DNA of 64,000 nt, taken from the NCBI GenBank assembly GCA_965228065.1, contig OZ245788.1:1364001-1428000 (forward strand). The letters run 5' to 3'. This document shows, in pieces, positions 33,216 to 42,298 of this stretch (position 1 is its first letter; each line of letters starts with the position of its first letter). Made by a program: the position numbers and the translations under genes. Below the pieces are notes generated by a model. It ran no database searches, had not been told where the DNA came from, and was given only the letters and a program-made list of their open reading frames with translations. Origin of the DNA: Sphingobium_A sp965228065. Lineage in GTDB: Bacteria > Pseudomonadota > Alphaproteobacteria > Sphingomonadales > Sphingomonadaceae.

Positions 33216-35258
33216 ATGAAATTGAGATCACCGATGCTTGTCGTTCTGGCCGGTTTGACCGCGATCGCGGGAACCGCGTCGTTCAGCCAGCCCGCACCGC
33301 CCGCCAATGTGGCGCCTGCACCGACGGCCGCGGTCCCCGTCGTCCAGGTGGCACCAGTCCCGACCCCCAAGCTCACGCCCGGCCAGCCGATTCCGCCACT
33401 GGAACTGGAAGCGCTGGTCGACGGCGTCGTCCGCCAGGGCATGGGCGACAATCATATCGCCGGCGTCACCGTCTCGATCGTGCAGAACGACAAGCTGGTA
33501 CTGCTCAAAGGGTACGGCATCTCCAACCTGAACCCGATGCGCCCGGTCGATCCGCGCAAGACGCTGTTCCGGATCGGATCGGTCTCCAAGACGATGACCT
33601 GGATCCTGATCATGCGCGAGGTGGAGAAGGGCACGATCAAACTTACCGATCCGGTGAACAAATATCTGCCCGCCGAATCGCAAATCCCCGATCAGGGTTT
33701 CAAGAACCCGATCCGCATCGTCGACCTGATGGCGCATGCGCCCGGTATGGAGGATAGCGGCTTCGGCCATCTCATCCTCGACAAGGCCGAGCGGCTGACC
33801 CCTCCGGCAGACTATATCCGCGTGCACCGTCCGGACCGCGTCCGCGAAGCGGGTACGCTTTCCACCTATTCAAACTATGGCGTCGCTGTTGCCGGCCAGA
33901 TCCTGGCCGGGCTCAACAAGACCGATTTCGAGACGCTGGCGGACCGCGACGTGCTCGGCCCGGCGGGCATGACGCGCAGCACTTTCCGCGAGCCGATGAA
34001 GCCGCGGCCTGGCTTCGCCGCGCCCATGTCTCCCGCGCTCGCGGCAGATGTCTCCGACGGTTTCCGTTGGGGCGGCAACCGCTTCAAGTCGATGGGCCCT
34101 GATTTCATCGGCAGCGTCGCCGCGGCCGGATCGGTCGCGACCACCGCCGAGGACATGGCCCGCTATCTCCGCCTGCTGCTGCGCGACGGCAAGATCGACG
34201 GCACGACCATCTACGGCCCGGTCGCGGCCAAGGCGTTCCGCACCCCGATCATGAAGGTGCCCGCGGGCGTCAACGGCTGGGCGCACGGCTTCGGCATGTC
34301 CACCCAGCCCGGCGGCTTTACCGGCTATGGCCATGGCGGCGGCACCAGCGCCTTCCTCACCCAGATGATGGTCATCCCCGAGCTCGACCTGGGCGTGTTC
34401 ATCAGCACCAACACCGTCGGCGGCAACGTCCTGTCCAGCAAGCTGCCCGGCGCGATCATCGAACGCTTCTATGCGCAGACCCCGCCGATCCAGCGCGCCG
34501 GCAATCCCGAACTGCTGAAATCGGCCGCCAAATATGAAGGCGACTATCTCGCGACGCGACGGTCATATTCCGGGCTGGAGAAGTTCCTGGGCGTGCTCGG
34601 CGGCATGGCGAAGGTGTCGGTCTCGCCCGACGGCTATATCGTCACGTCCGGCGCGCTGGGCAGCCAGAGCTGGGCGCCCGGCGACTCACCGAGCCAGTTC
34701 CGTGCGATGGACGGCGACGCCTATCTGAACTTCGTGTTCGACGACAGCGGCAAGGCGATCCGCATCTACACCCCGTCGGGCGCCAATGCGTTCGAGCGCG
34801 CATCCGGCCTGCTCGATCCCGGCCTGTTCGCCTGGCTGACCGGCTTGGTCGCGCTGACCGCATTCGGCCTGTGGGCAACCTTCCTCGCGCGTCGCGGCAC
34901 CAGCTATCAGGGATCGACACTGCGCCTGTCGCACTATGTGCTGCTGGCCACCGGCACGCTGTGGCTGGTGTCTGTGATCGCGATCGCCATGTGGCTGCCC
35001 GGCATCATGGCCAACGGACCGTCGCTCCATTACTGGCCGCCGACCCAGTTGACCGTGGCATCGACGGCGGCGCTGGTCGCCACCGTGACCGCGCTCGCCT
35101 CCCTGGTGCTGCTGGTTCTCGGCCTGCGCCGCACGCCGGCCGGCACACAGCGGCCCGGAGCTTTCGCACTGGTGCGCCATGTGGCGGCGGTGCTGCTGTT
35201 CTTGGCGCTGTCGGTGAGCGTCGCCATCCGGGGTGGATTGCTGCCCTGGGTGTTGTAA
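33216..35258 (+). CDS. S12 beta-lactamase-family serine hydrolase with C-terminal membrane helices
   Basis: A 680-residue protein with a Sec signal, a Pro/Ala-rich linker (residues 25-58), then a class C beta-lactamase/D-aminopeptidase-like domain. The catalytic Ser122 and Lys125 are in RIGSVSKTMTW, Tyr218-Ser-Asn in LSTYSNYGV, and HGGGT in GYGHGGGTSAFL. After about residue 525, four hydrophobic segments follow (ALTAFGLWATFLARR, VLLATGTLWLVSVIAIAMW, STAALVATVTALASLVLLVL, AAVLLFLALSVSVAI). A periplasmic S12 domain tethered by C-terminal helices recalls the prodrug peptidase ClbP. The start at 33216 has AGGGGG upstream. The substrate is unknown. Confidence 0.88.
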   Translation: MKLRSPMLVVLAGLTAIAGTASFSQPAPPANVAPAPTAAVPVVQVAPVPTPKLTPGQPIPPLELEALVDGVVRQGMGDNHIAGVTVSIVQNDKLVLLKGYGISNLNPMRPVDPRKTLFRIGSVSKTMTWILIMREVEKGTIKLTDPVNKYLPAESQIPDQGFKNPIRIVDLMAHAPGMEDSGFGHLILDKAERLTPPADYIRVHRPDRVREAGTLSTYSNYGVAVAGQILAGLNKTDFETLADRDVLGPAGMTRSTFREPMKPRPGFAAPMSPALAADVSDGFRWGGNRFKSMGPDFIGSVAAAGSVATTAEDMARYLRLLLRDGKIDGTTIYGPVAAKAFRTPIMKVPAGVNGWAHGFGMSTQPGGFTGYGHGGGTSAFLTQMMVIPELDLGVFISTNTVGGNVLSSKLPGAIIERFYAQTPPIQRAGNPELLKSAAKYEGDYLATRRSYSGLEKFLGVLGGMAKVSVSPDGYIVTSGALGSQSWAPGDSPSQFRAMDGDAYLNFVFDDSGKAIRIYTPSGANAFERASGLLDPGLFAWLTGLVALTAFGLWATFLARRGTSYQGSTLRLSHYVLLATGTLWLVSVIAIAMWLPGIMANGPSLHYWPPTQLTVASTAALVATVTALASLVLLVLGLRRTPAGTQRPGAFALVRHVAAVLLFLALSVSVAIRGGLLPWVL

Positions 35259-35626
35259 CGAGGATCGGGTCGCTCGCGACCTGATCCCGGTCCTCGGCGC
35301 GCGTTGGGCGTGTCGAGGACTGCGGACGGTCAGGCAGCATTGGACTATCACGCGCCGACGCTCGGCTTTCGCCGATGTCTCCGGGTATGGATGGATTGGA
35401 AGAACACTGACGAGGGCGAACGAATCTGAACCCTCGATCATCTTCTTCAATGGCAAATCTCCGCAGCAATCCTTTATCTGCGTACTACGTCGACGCAATC
35501 GCGGACAGGTGAGGAGGCTGGACATCTGCAGGCTGATCGGATTGGGTTCAGACACCGCGCTGTGTTGATCCGAAACGGTGTTTGCAGTGTCTTGTGCAGG
35601 CGTGGTGTGTGGGTCACATCATCCGC
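35259..35626. other. Gap of atypical composition between S12 and S41 genes
   Basis: No gene can be supported here. The sequence appears less GC-rich than its neighbours, like the S41 gene that follows. A 20-codon frame at 35450-35512 (MANLRSNPLSAYYVDAIADR) has no ribosome site. It may be the edge of a transferred segment or a decayed gene. Confidence 0.4.
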
Positions 35627-36895
35627 ATGACCGCCCGCGCCGCCAGTCTGGTCCTATTCGCTGTCGCCTGTGCCGCTGCTCTGCCAGCATCAGGGGCGCC
35701 GGGGGATACTGGCCGGGTGGAGATCTCGAAATCCCTCAAACTGATCGGAAAGCATGCCGCTGATCCGGTTGATGCTGGCACGCTTTCGTCAGCCTGTATC
35801 GGTGCTTTGCGGACGTTCGCCGATAAGACTGGGCTGGAGCCATCGGGCGTCCTTGCCAAGACCGCATCGCCAATCGCAGCGTTCGATGCCCTGCTCTTGG
35901 CGGGCGGTGATGAACAGGGTCTCGTTCGGGCGTGCGTCGACGGCATGATCAGCGCGACGGGTCGGGCGGGGCAATACGCCGATCTCGAAAGCAGCAGACC
36001 CTTGATTGAGAGGAACCCTGCAAGGCCTGGGTTTATCGTCGGAGTGGGTCAGGATCGCCCCTTTGTTTTCGAGTTTTTACGCGGCGGCGCCGCCGAATCC
36101 AGGCTGAAAAAGGGCGATGGCATCGTCAGTGTGGACGGACGATCGACAAAGGGCATGACAGCGAACGAGGTCGATGGACTCTTGCGCGGTCCGGACGGTT
36201 CTGCCGTGACGCTGGAGATCAAAAGAGGTGAGGCGGAGCCTTTCGATATCAGCCTGACACGAACCATCGCTTATCCGGAAGAACCGCGTGTGTGGGCGAA
36301 CGACGGCATTGGAATCGTTCGGATCGCTAGTTTCGACACCAATACGGCAAAGCTGGTCGGAAAGGGCGTGAAGCGCCTGGGGGAGGCGGCTTCCAAGGGT
36401 TACATCATTGATCTGCGAGCGAATCGAGGTGGCCTGTTCAGCACCGCGATCGAAACGGCAGACCTATTTGTCGAAAGAGGGGAACTGGGCGGCACGCACG
36501 ATCGAATCGTGGGCCGGGATATCTGGTATGCAAGGCCGGACGACTTGACGAATGGCTTGCCTTTGATCGTGCTTACGGACGGGAACATGGGCGGCGGTGC
36601 GCTTATCCTGGCAAGCGCGTTGAAGCTGCACAGGAAGGCGCGCCTGATCGGCCGAACCACCGCAGGACTCCATTATATTCAGAGCATTCTCCGGCCGAGC
36701 GACAGGATCGCGTTGAAAGTGACGACGGCAAGCCTTGTTCTCGCCGACGGCGCGTCGAGCGGTCACCCCGGAATTGTGCCTGATATCGAAATTTCGATCG
36801 AGGAGGAGAAGGATGCGGAGCGGGACGCGTTAGCGCGCGCAATCGCGCTGTTTTCGGCAGAGCATCAGGGACAGGCAACCAGGCCGAAGAACTGA
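35627..36895 (+). CDS. S41-type protease homologue lacking catalytic Ser and Lys
   Basis: A 422-residue exported protein. A signal peptide (ASLVLFAVACAAALPASGA) is followed by a helical region, a PDZ domain (FEFLRGGAAESRLKKGDGIV, about residues 148-167) and an S41 core (GYIIDLRANRGGLFSTAIET). Where active C-terminal processing proteases have SAS-E and later a Lys in TFGKG, this protein reads TDGNMGGGALILASAL (residues 317-332) and RTTAGLHYIQ (Leu348). So both dyad residues are missing and it is probably a binding pseudoenzyme. The DNA looks less GC-rich than its neighbours. The start at 35627 is set by the signal peptide; no good ribosome site is seen. Confidence 0.75.
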   Translation: MTARAASLVLFAVACAAALPASGAPGDTGRVEISKSLKLIGKHAADPVDAGTLSSACIGALRTFADKTGLEPSGVLAKTASPIAAFDALLLAGGDEQGLVRACVDGMISATGRAGQYADLESSRPLIERNPARPGFIVGVGQDRPFVFEFLRGGAAESRLKKGDGIVSVDGRSTKGMTANEVDGLLRGPDGSAVTLEIKRGEAEPFDISLTRTIAYPEEPRVWANDGIGIVRIASFDTNTAKLVGKGVKRLGEAASKGYIIDLRANRGGLFSTAIETADLFVERGELGGTHDRIVGRDIWYARPDDLTNGLPLIVLTDGNMGGGALILASALKLHRKARLIGRTTAGLHYIQSILRPSDRIALKVTTASLVLADGASSGHPGIVPDIEISIEEEKDAERDALARAIALFSAEHQGQATRPKN

Positions 36896-37042
36896 GCTGG
36901 GATTACGATAGTACGTTCAGTCGAGAGTACCTCATCGGAGCGGTCGTTGGCGCTCAAGGCATATTGAATTGAGTGCACTGTCAGCGGAATCTGACCTGAT
37001 CGCTCTCTCCGCGCGTGCCGAGCCGACGCGCGCGGAGAAGGT

Positions 37043-37576
37043 CTATTTCAGCACTGCATCTCGCGCAGCCGTCGCCATAGCATCGTCCTCGTCCGACGCC
37101 GCGCCACTCACGCCGATCCCGGCGACGAGCTTGCCAGCCTTGGTCACCGGTACGCCGCCCGCGATCATGACCAGGCCCGCCGCCGACAGGTTCGAGGTCT
37201 TGCCGCCATCCACCTGCTGCTCCAGCAGCTTTGTCGGCGCGCCCAGCGCAGCGGCGGTGACCGCCTTGCCCTCGGCCAGTTGCAGGCTGACGAAAGACGC
37301 CTCGTCCATGCGTTGCGACAGGATGACGCGCCCCTCGCGGTTGACGATCACGATCGAGACGTTGCGCCCCTTCTTGGTCGCCAGATCCAGCAGTGTATCC
37401 GCAACCTTCCGGGCTTCATCGAGTTTTAGCGTGGCGTCGGTCGGGTTTGCAGGCGGGGGCGCAGCTTGGGCATGGCCCGCACCAAGCACCGCCACCAGCG
37501 CGAGCGACGCAAGCCGCCCTGCGCACAGACCGCGCCGAAGATCGAAAATCGCCACCATCGTCTCCCCAATCGTCAT
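37043..37576 (-). CDS. GlcG/HbpS-family haem-binding protein, exported
   Basis: A 177-residue protein with a signal peptide ending VAVLGAGHAQA and a GlcG/HbpS domain: SIVIVNREGRVILSQRMDEA, then LQLAEGKAVTAAALGAPT, then GGVPVTKAGKLVAGIGVSGA. Relatives bind haem or act as sensors and are often encoded with quinoprotein dehydrogenases. The start at 37576 shares a base with the dehydrogenase stop (TGATG); an ATG at 37558 is also possible. It is last in the receptor-dehydrogenase operon and may help cytochrome c maturation or haem handling. Confidence 0.85.
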   Translation of the reverse strand: MTIGETMVAIFDLRRGLCAGRLASLALVAVLGAGHAQAAPPPANPTDATLKLDEARKVADTLLDLATKKGRNVSIVIVNREGRVILSQRMDEASFVSLQLAEGKAVTAAALGAPTKLLEQQVDGGKTSNLSAAGLVMIAGGVPVTKAGKLVAGIGVSGAASDEDDAMATAARDAVLK

Positions 37577-39690
37577 CAGTGCATCTTCTTCGGCGCTGGC
37601 GCCGCCTGTTTCGGCAGCGGGTGCGCCAGGAATGCGTGGATATCCTTTGCATCCCGTTCGCTGAGCACATCGGCAAACGACGCCATTCCGGCTTCGGCGA
37701 AAGCGCCTTCCCGTACGATCTGCAGGAACGCGGCATGGACCTCTGCAGGCATTTTCCACAGATTGGGATAGCCGCCCAGCGTGTCCGGCCCGCCATGGCA
37801 GCGCCCGCAATTCGCTTCGTACAGCTTGGCGCCGCGCGCGGCCTGCGCCTCGGTTCCGCGATATTGCGCGGGTGCCGGCGCGAACGCGGTCGCGGTGCGC
37901 AGCGGCGGCAGTTTGACCTGCGATCCGCCCAGCTTGAAGACGATCAGCCGCTCGGCATTCTCGCGCTTCAATGCAACCGAGCCCGGAATATAGGCGACGT
38001 TGAGCGCGCCGCCGAAACCGGCCGCCACCGCGACATATTGTTCGCCGTCAATCTCATACGCCATCGGCGCGGCCATGATGCCGGTGCCGATATCGATCCG
38101 GTGCAGTGTCTTTCCGGTCTTCGCGTCGTAGATGGTGAGATAGCCGTCGGCCGATCCCTGCATCACCAGCCCGCCGCTCGTGGTCATCGCGCCGCCGCTC
38201 CAGAACGGCATCACGTTGGAACTCCAGACCAGCTTCTGCGTCACCGGATCCCAGGCCTTGAGCACCTGTTCGAATTTCGGCTTCGGCTGCCCGTCGAACA
38301 TGGCGGGCTTGTCGCCCGCGCCGAAGCCGGAAAAGGCGGGGAAGGCAGCGATCGATCCCTGGATAGGGCTATAGGGGCGATAGGGCTCATCGCTCATCTG
38401 GAAGGTCATCGGCGCTTCGAGGACCGGGATGTAAACCAGCCCGGTCTGCTCATTATACGCCATGGGCGGCCAGTTATGCCCGCCAGCCTCGGACGGCCAG
38501 ACCAGCTTGGTTTCCTTGCTGTAATCGGACTGTGCAGTGACCACCGGCCGCCCGGTCTTCAGATCGACACGGTCCGCCCAGGTGACGGTGGTGAACTTCT
38601 CCGCCGACAGCAACTCTCCAGTGACCCGATCGAGCACATAAAAGAATCCGTTCTTCGGTGCCTGCATGACGACCTTGCGGACGCGATCGCCGATCTTGAT
38701 GTCGGCCAGGATCATGTTCTGGGTCGCGGTATAATCCCAGCTGTCGCCCGGGGTCGTCTGATAATGCCATTTCTTGCGCCCGCTATCGGCGTCGAGCGCG
38801 ACGATCGACGACAGGTACAGATTGTCGCCGCCCGCCGGACTGCGCGACCATAGGGGATGCGGCATGCCGTTACCGGTGCCGAGATAGACGATGTTGGTAT
38901 CGGGATCGTAGACGATCGAATCCCAGGCGGTGCCGCCGCCGCCCAGATCCCAGCGCGACTTGGGATCCCAGGTCTTGCGCGCCTCGGTCACCTCCGGATG
39001 TTCGTCCGGGCCGGCCGCGGGGTCGCCGGGCACGATGAAGAAGCGCCAGGCGAGCTTGCCGGTCTTGCGGTCGAAGGCGCTGGCATAGCCACGCACGCCC
39101 ATCTCGCCACCACCATTGCCGATGACGACATTGCGGCCCGCGACGCGCGGCGCACCCGTGATCGCATAGCTGCGGCTGCGGTCGGTGATCGTATCGACCT
39201 TCCACATCTCCTTGCCGGTCTTCGCATCCACCGCTGCGAGATAACCGTCGAGCGCGGCGACATAGACCACGCCATCGGCAACGGCGACGCCGCGATTGAC
39301 CGCGTCGCAGCAGGTTCGCCGCGCGAACTGCCCATCGACGCCGGGATCATATTGCCACAGCAGCTTCCCCGTCTTCGCATCGAGTGCATAGACGACGCTC
39401 CACGGCCCGGTGGTGTACATCACGCCGTCGACGACGATCGGCGTCGCTTCGACACCTCGATGCGTGCGCCCCCGGACCACGAAGTCGGTGAACTCCCACG
39501 CCACGCCCAGTTGCGACACATTGGACGCATCGATCTGCGAGGTCGGATAATAATAGGCCGTCTCACGTGCCCAGGCCGCATTTCCGGCCTCGGACGCGCG
39601 CGTCCAGCATCCGCTCAGCAGGAGCAGAGCCGCTGCTGCCGGGACAAGTCCGCGCATCCGGCGCGCGATGACGAGACAATGGGAGATCAT
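37576..39690 (-). CDS. PQQ-dependent quinohemoprotein alcohol dehydrogenase
   Basis: A 704-residue periplasmic enzyme oxidising primary or secondary alcohols with pyrroloquinoline quinone. A lipobox LLLLSGC lies in the signal. An eight-bladed propeller follows: the vicinal Cys pair in ARRTCCDAVNRG, GDNLYLSSIVALDADSGRKK, and the active-site Asp in TPGDSWDYTATQ. The C-terminal cytochrome c domain carries CGRCHG. The residue two after the active Asp is Thr, not the Asp typical of lanthanide enzymes, so a calcium form is expected. The start at 39690 has GAGGAGG 9 bp upstream. It lies between a TonB receptor and a GlcG gene, 17 bp from the former. Confidence 0.92.
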   Translation of the reverse strand: MISHCLVIARRMRGLVPAAAALLLLSGCWTRASEAGNAAWARETAYYYPTSQIDASNVSQLGVAWEFTDFVVRGRTHRGVEATPIVVDGVMYTTGPWSVVYALDAKTGKLLWQYDPGVDGQFARRTCCDAVNRGVAVADGVVYVAALDGYLAAVDAKTGKEMWKVDTITDRSRSYAITGAPRVAGRNVVIGNGGGEMGVRGYASAFDRKTGKLAWRFFIVPGDPAAGPDEHPEVTEARKTWDPKSRWDLGGGGTAWDSIVYDPDTNIVYLGTGNGMPHPLWSRSPAGGDNLYLSSIVALDADSGRKKWHYQTTPGDSWDYTATQNMILADIKIGDRVRKVVMQAPKNGFFYVLDRVTGELLSAEKFTTVTWADRVDLKTGRPVVTAQSDYSKETKLVWPSEAGGHNWPPMAYNEQTGLVYIPVLEAPMTFQMSDEPYRPYSPIQGSIAAFPAFSGFGAGDKPAMFDGQPKPKFEQVLKAWDPVTQKLVWSSNVMPFWSGGAMTTSGGLVMQGSADGYLTIYDAKTGKTLHRIDIGTGIMAAPMAYEIDGEQYVAVAAGFGGALNVAYIPGSVALKRENAERLIVFKLGGSQVKLPPLRTATAFAPAPAQYRGTEAQAARGAKLYEANCGRCHGGPDTLGGYPNLWKMPAEVHAAFLQIVREGAFAEAGMASFADVLSERDAKDIHAFLAHPLPKQAAPAPKKMH

Positions 39691-39707
39691 GCCGTTTTCC
39701 TCCTCGC

Positions 39708-42029
39708 CTAGAAGCGCTGCCGCAGCTCGATACCCACGGTGCGCGGGCGGATCGTCGTCGATCGGTCGCCGCCGATGCTGAAATCGGTATCGAGCAGCGG
39801 ACGCGTATCGAGCAGATTGTTGACGTAAAGCCGCACTTCGGTCGCATCGCGCGTGGCCGATGCGAAGGCGTTCACGACGCTGTAGCCTTGGCGGATTTCC
39901 GCACCGTTGGGCACGGTCCCGGTCACGCCATCGGCGTAACGCACCGACTGGAATCGCTCGAACTGGCGACGCGCCTTGCTCTGATACTGATATTCGCCGC
40001 GCATCTGCAGACGCCAGTCGCTGCCCAGGTCCATGCCGTAGCTGGCATAGGCGCTGGCCATCCATTTCGGCACCGCCTGCACTTCGTCACCGTCGCGTGC
40101 GGGCGTGCCGAGTGCGGCGGTCGTGATCTTCGCATCGGTATAGGTGCCGGTGCCGCCGATCTGGAACGCGGACGTGATGTTGATCCGGCCCTCAGCCTCC
40201 AGCCCCTTGATCTCCGCGCTGCCGGCATTGCCGGTAAAGGCGAACCCGCAGCTGTTGAGATCGATCTGCTGCTGGATCTTCTTCCAGCTGGTGTAGAAGA
40301 CCGAGCCGTTGAACATCACGCGATTGCCGCCGAACATGTTCTTCGTTCCGATCTCGTAGCTCCACAGATTGTCGGACGAGAAGGAATCGGGCGCGGCAGT
40401 GAGCCCCAGCCGGGACAGATCGGCTGCGCACAGCACCGGATTGACCTGGAACCGGTTCGGACCGCCGGGCCGGAACCCCTTCGCGGCGGACGCATAGAGC
40501 AGATTGTCCGGCGTCAGCTTGTACGACAGGCCGAATTTCGGATTCACGCCCTTTTCGGTGCTGCGTCGTCCGGCGACCTGGGTCAGCCCGCCATTGAATG
40601 GGCCGTCGCCGAGAATGTCGACCACCTGCTCGATCTTGAACACGCGGACGCCCGCTGTGATGTCGAGATTGTCGAGGATGGTGTAGGTCGCTTCGCCGAA
40701 CGCTGCATATTGCCGGGTCTTGGTGAAGGTGTCGCCGAAATAGCCGATCTCGGTGCCGATGATTGGCGTCGCCCCCGGGGTGGTGACCGTCTGGACCAGG
40801 CGATCGTCCTGATTCGAATAATAGAGGCCGGCGATCCAGTTCAGCGGTGCGCCGCGCCCGGCATCGGAGGCAAGACGCAGTTCCTGGCTGAACGTCTTGG
40901 TCTCGCTGAGCGAGACATTGCGACTGGTCAACGGGAACAGCGGGGCGACGAGTCCGCCGATGAAATAGCTGTAATCGCGGACCCAGTTCAGGTTGCGGTC
41001 GAAATAGGCGGTCAGCGAGGTCAGCCGGACGCCGCCAAGATCCTTGTCGATGTTAAGGCTGTAGATGCCCGCCTTGTCGTGGGTGGGCTGCGCGATGCGG
41101 AAGGAAGCGGTGAGTTCGCGCGAACCCAGGAAGAACTGGCTGGGATTTTTCTGGCGATAATCCTGGTAGAAGATCGACGGCCGGATCGACCAGCTGGGAT
41201 CGGGCTGCCATTCCAGCGACAGGCGCGCCGCATAAGTATCGGAAGAATTCTGGTTGGATGTGCTGCGCGTGCTGAGGGTCGGCTGGAAAGCCGGCGTGTA
41301 GATGGGCGACGGCGAACTGGACATGTTCGAATTCCGGATCGTGCCGGGCACATTGTCGACATAGCCGCCATCGCGCCGATAGAAGAGCCCGGCGCGGATC
41401 GCCAACCGGTCCTCGATCAGCGGCGCGTTGATCACGACCTCGCCATTATAAGACGGGCCGCCATGCGCCGTCGTTGCCACGCCCGCGGCCGCGGATGCGC
41501 CGAACGTACGCAGATTCGGCTTTGCGCTGACATATTTGATCGCGCCGCCCATCGAGCTGCCGCCATAAAGCGTGCCCTGCGGCCCTTTCAGCACCTCCAG
41601 CCGCTCCATGTCGAAAAACACGGGGTCGAACGCACCGCTGAAGCTGGTCGCGACCGTGACCAGCGATATGTCGTCGAGATAGACGCCGACTGTCGGCGAC
41701 GACGCCACCGTGCTCACGCCGCGGATGTTGTAATTGCCCAGGCCGCGCTCGACGCCCGAGAAGGAAAAGCCGGGAATGCTCCGCAGCACGTCCTTGACGT
41801 CGACGGCGCCGCGATCGCGAAGCTGGTCGCCCGACAGCGCATTGACCGAGATCGGCACATCCTGCAGCCGCTCGTTGGTCTTGCGCGCGGTGACGACGAT
41901 TTCGCCATCGGCATAGTCGCTCGGTTCGTCCTGCGCATGTGCGGCCGATGCCGCCAGCGCGAATGATGAAACGCTCAGCGTCAGCAGCGCGAAACGCAGA
42001 GTGGACTGGAAACGGGTATCGCTTTTCAT
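39708..42029 (-). CDS. TonB-dependent receptor 2
   Basis: A 773-residue outer-membrane receptor. The signal peptide ends ASAAHAQ, the TonB-box region is GEIVVTARKTNERLQDVPIS, the plug has NYNIRGVSTVASSPTVGVYL and MERLEVLKGPQGTLYGGSSM, and the barrel ends GIELRQRF with terminal Phe. The start at 42029 has AGGGGGGCC upstream; an extension to 42092 is not supported. It is first in an operon with a PQQ alcohol dehydrogenase and a GlcG protein and is divergent from an AraC regulator. The ligand is probably an alcohol-bearing compound or polymer, by analogy with polyether and polyvinyl-alcohol loci of sphingomonads. Confidence 0.92.
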   Translation of the reverse strand: MKSDTRFQSTLRFALLTLSVSSFALAASAAHAQDEPSDYADGEIVVTARKTNERLQDVPISVNALSGDQLRDRGAVDVKDVLRSIPGFSFSGVERGLGNYNIRGVSTVASSPTVGVYLDDISLVTVATSFSGAFDPVFFDMERLEVLKGPQGTLYGGSSMGGAIKYVSAKPNLRTFGASAAAGVATTAHGGPSYNGEVVINAPLIEDRLAIRAGLFYRRDGGYVDNVPGTIRNSNMSSSPSPIYTPAFQPTLSTRSTSNQNSSDTYAARLSLEWQPDPSWSIRPSIFYQDYRQKNPSQFFLGSRELTASFRIAQPTHDKAGIYSLNIDKDLGGVRLTSLTAYFDRNLNWVRDYSYFIGGLVAPLFPLTSRNVSLSETKTFSQELRLASDAGRGAPLNWIAGLYYSNQDDRLVQTVTTPGATPIIGTEIGYFGDTFTKTRQYAAFGEATYTILDNLDITAGVRVFKIEQVVDILGDGPFNGGLTQVAGRRSTEKGVNPKFGLSYKLTPDNLLYASAAKGFRPGGPNRFQVNPVLCAADLSRLGLTAAPDSFSSDNLWSYEIGTKNMFGGNRVMFNGSVFYTSWKKIQQQIDLNSCGFAFTGNAGSAEIKGLEAEGRINITSAFQIGGTGTYTDAKITTAALGTPARDGDEVQAVPKWMASAYASYGMDLGSDWRLQMRGEYQYQSKARRQFERFQSVRYADGVTGTVPNGAEIRQGYSVVNAFASATRDATEVRLYVNNLLDTRPLLDTDFSIGGDRSTTIRPRTVGIELRQRF

Positions 42030-42273
42030 GGGGCCCCCCTTGGACTTGCCCGCCAGGCTTGTTGCCTTTGGTGTCGCGGAACGACGCATCATGTGGCAGC
42101 CGGACGGCAGGGGCGCTTATCCGTGCCCCCGAAACACCTTTGCAAAATCGGATAGTCCGCGATTTGCCGATCGTCATTTGCCGGGAGGCGTCGCTTTCGG
42201 CCCTGCTCTTGCTGCATTGTGACGGTTCGGTCTAGGTTGGCGGCCACAGTGAGACAGACAGGGGTTTCCTCCC

Positions 42274-42291
42274 ATTCCGTCATGATGGAAT
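42274..42291. promoter_or_regulatory. Near-perfect 18-bp palindrome just before the AraC start
   Basis: ATTCCGTCATGATGGAAT has one mismatched pair. It ends 7 bp before the TTG start at 42299 and also holds the ATG of a six-codon leader (MMEFAA, 42282-42302) whose stop overlaps that TTG. It could be an operator or an RNA hairpin hiding the start. Confidence 0.5.
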
Positions 42292-42298
42292 TTGCCGC

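Noticed and set aside
35450..35512. 20-codon small gene MANLRSNPLSAYYVDAIADR
   Set aside because: No ribosome site, no relatives recognised and no conserved context. It may be a fragment of a lost gene.
37576..39690. Lanthanide-dependent (XoxF-type) alcohol dehydrogenase
   Set aside because: The position two residues after the active-site Asp is Thr (WDYTAT), where lanthanide enzymes have Asp. The C-terminal cytochrome c domain also fits the quinohemoprotein class.
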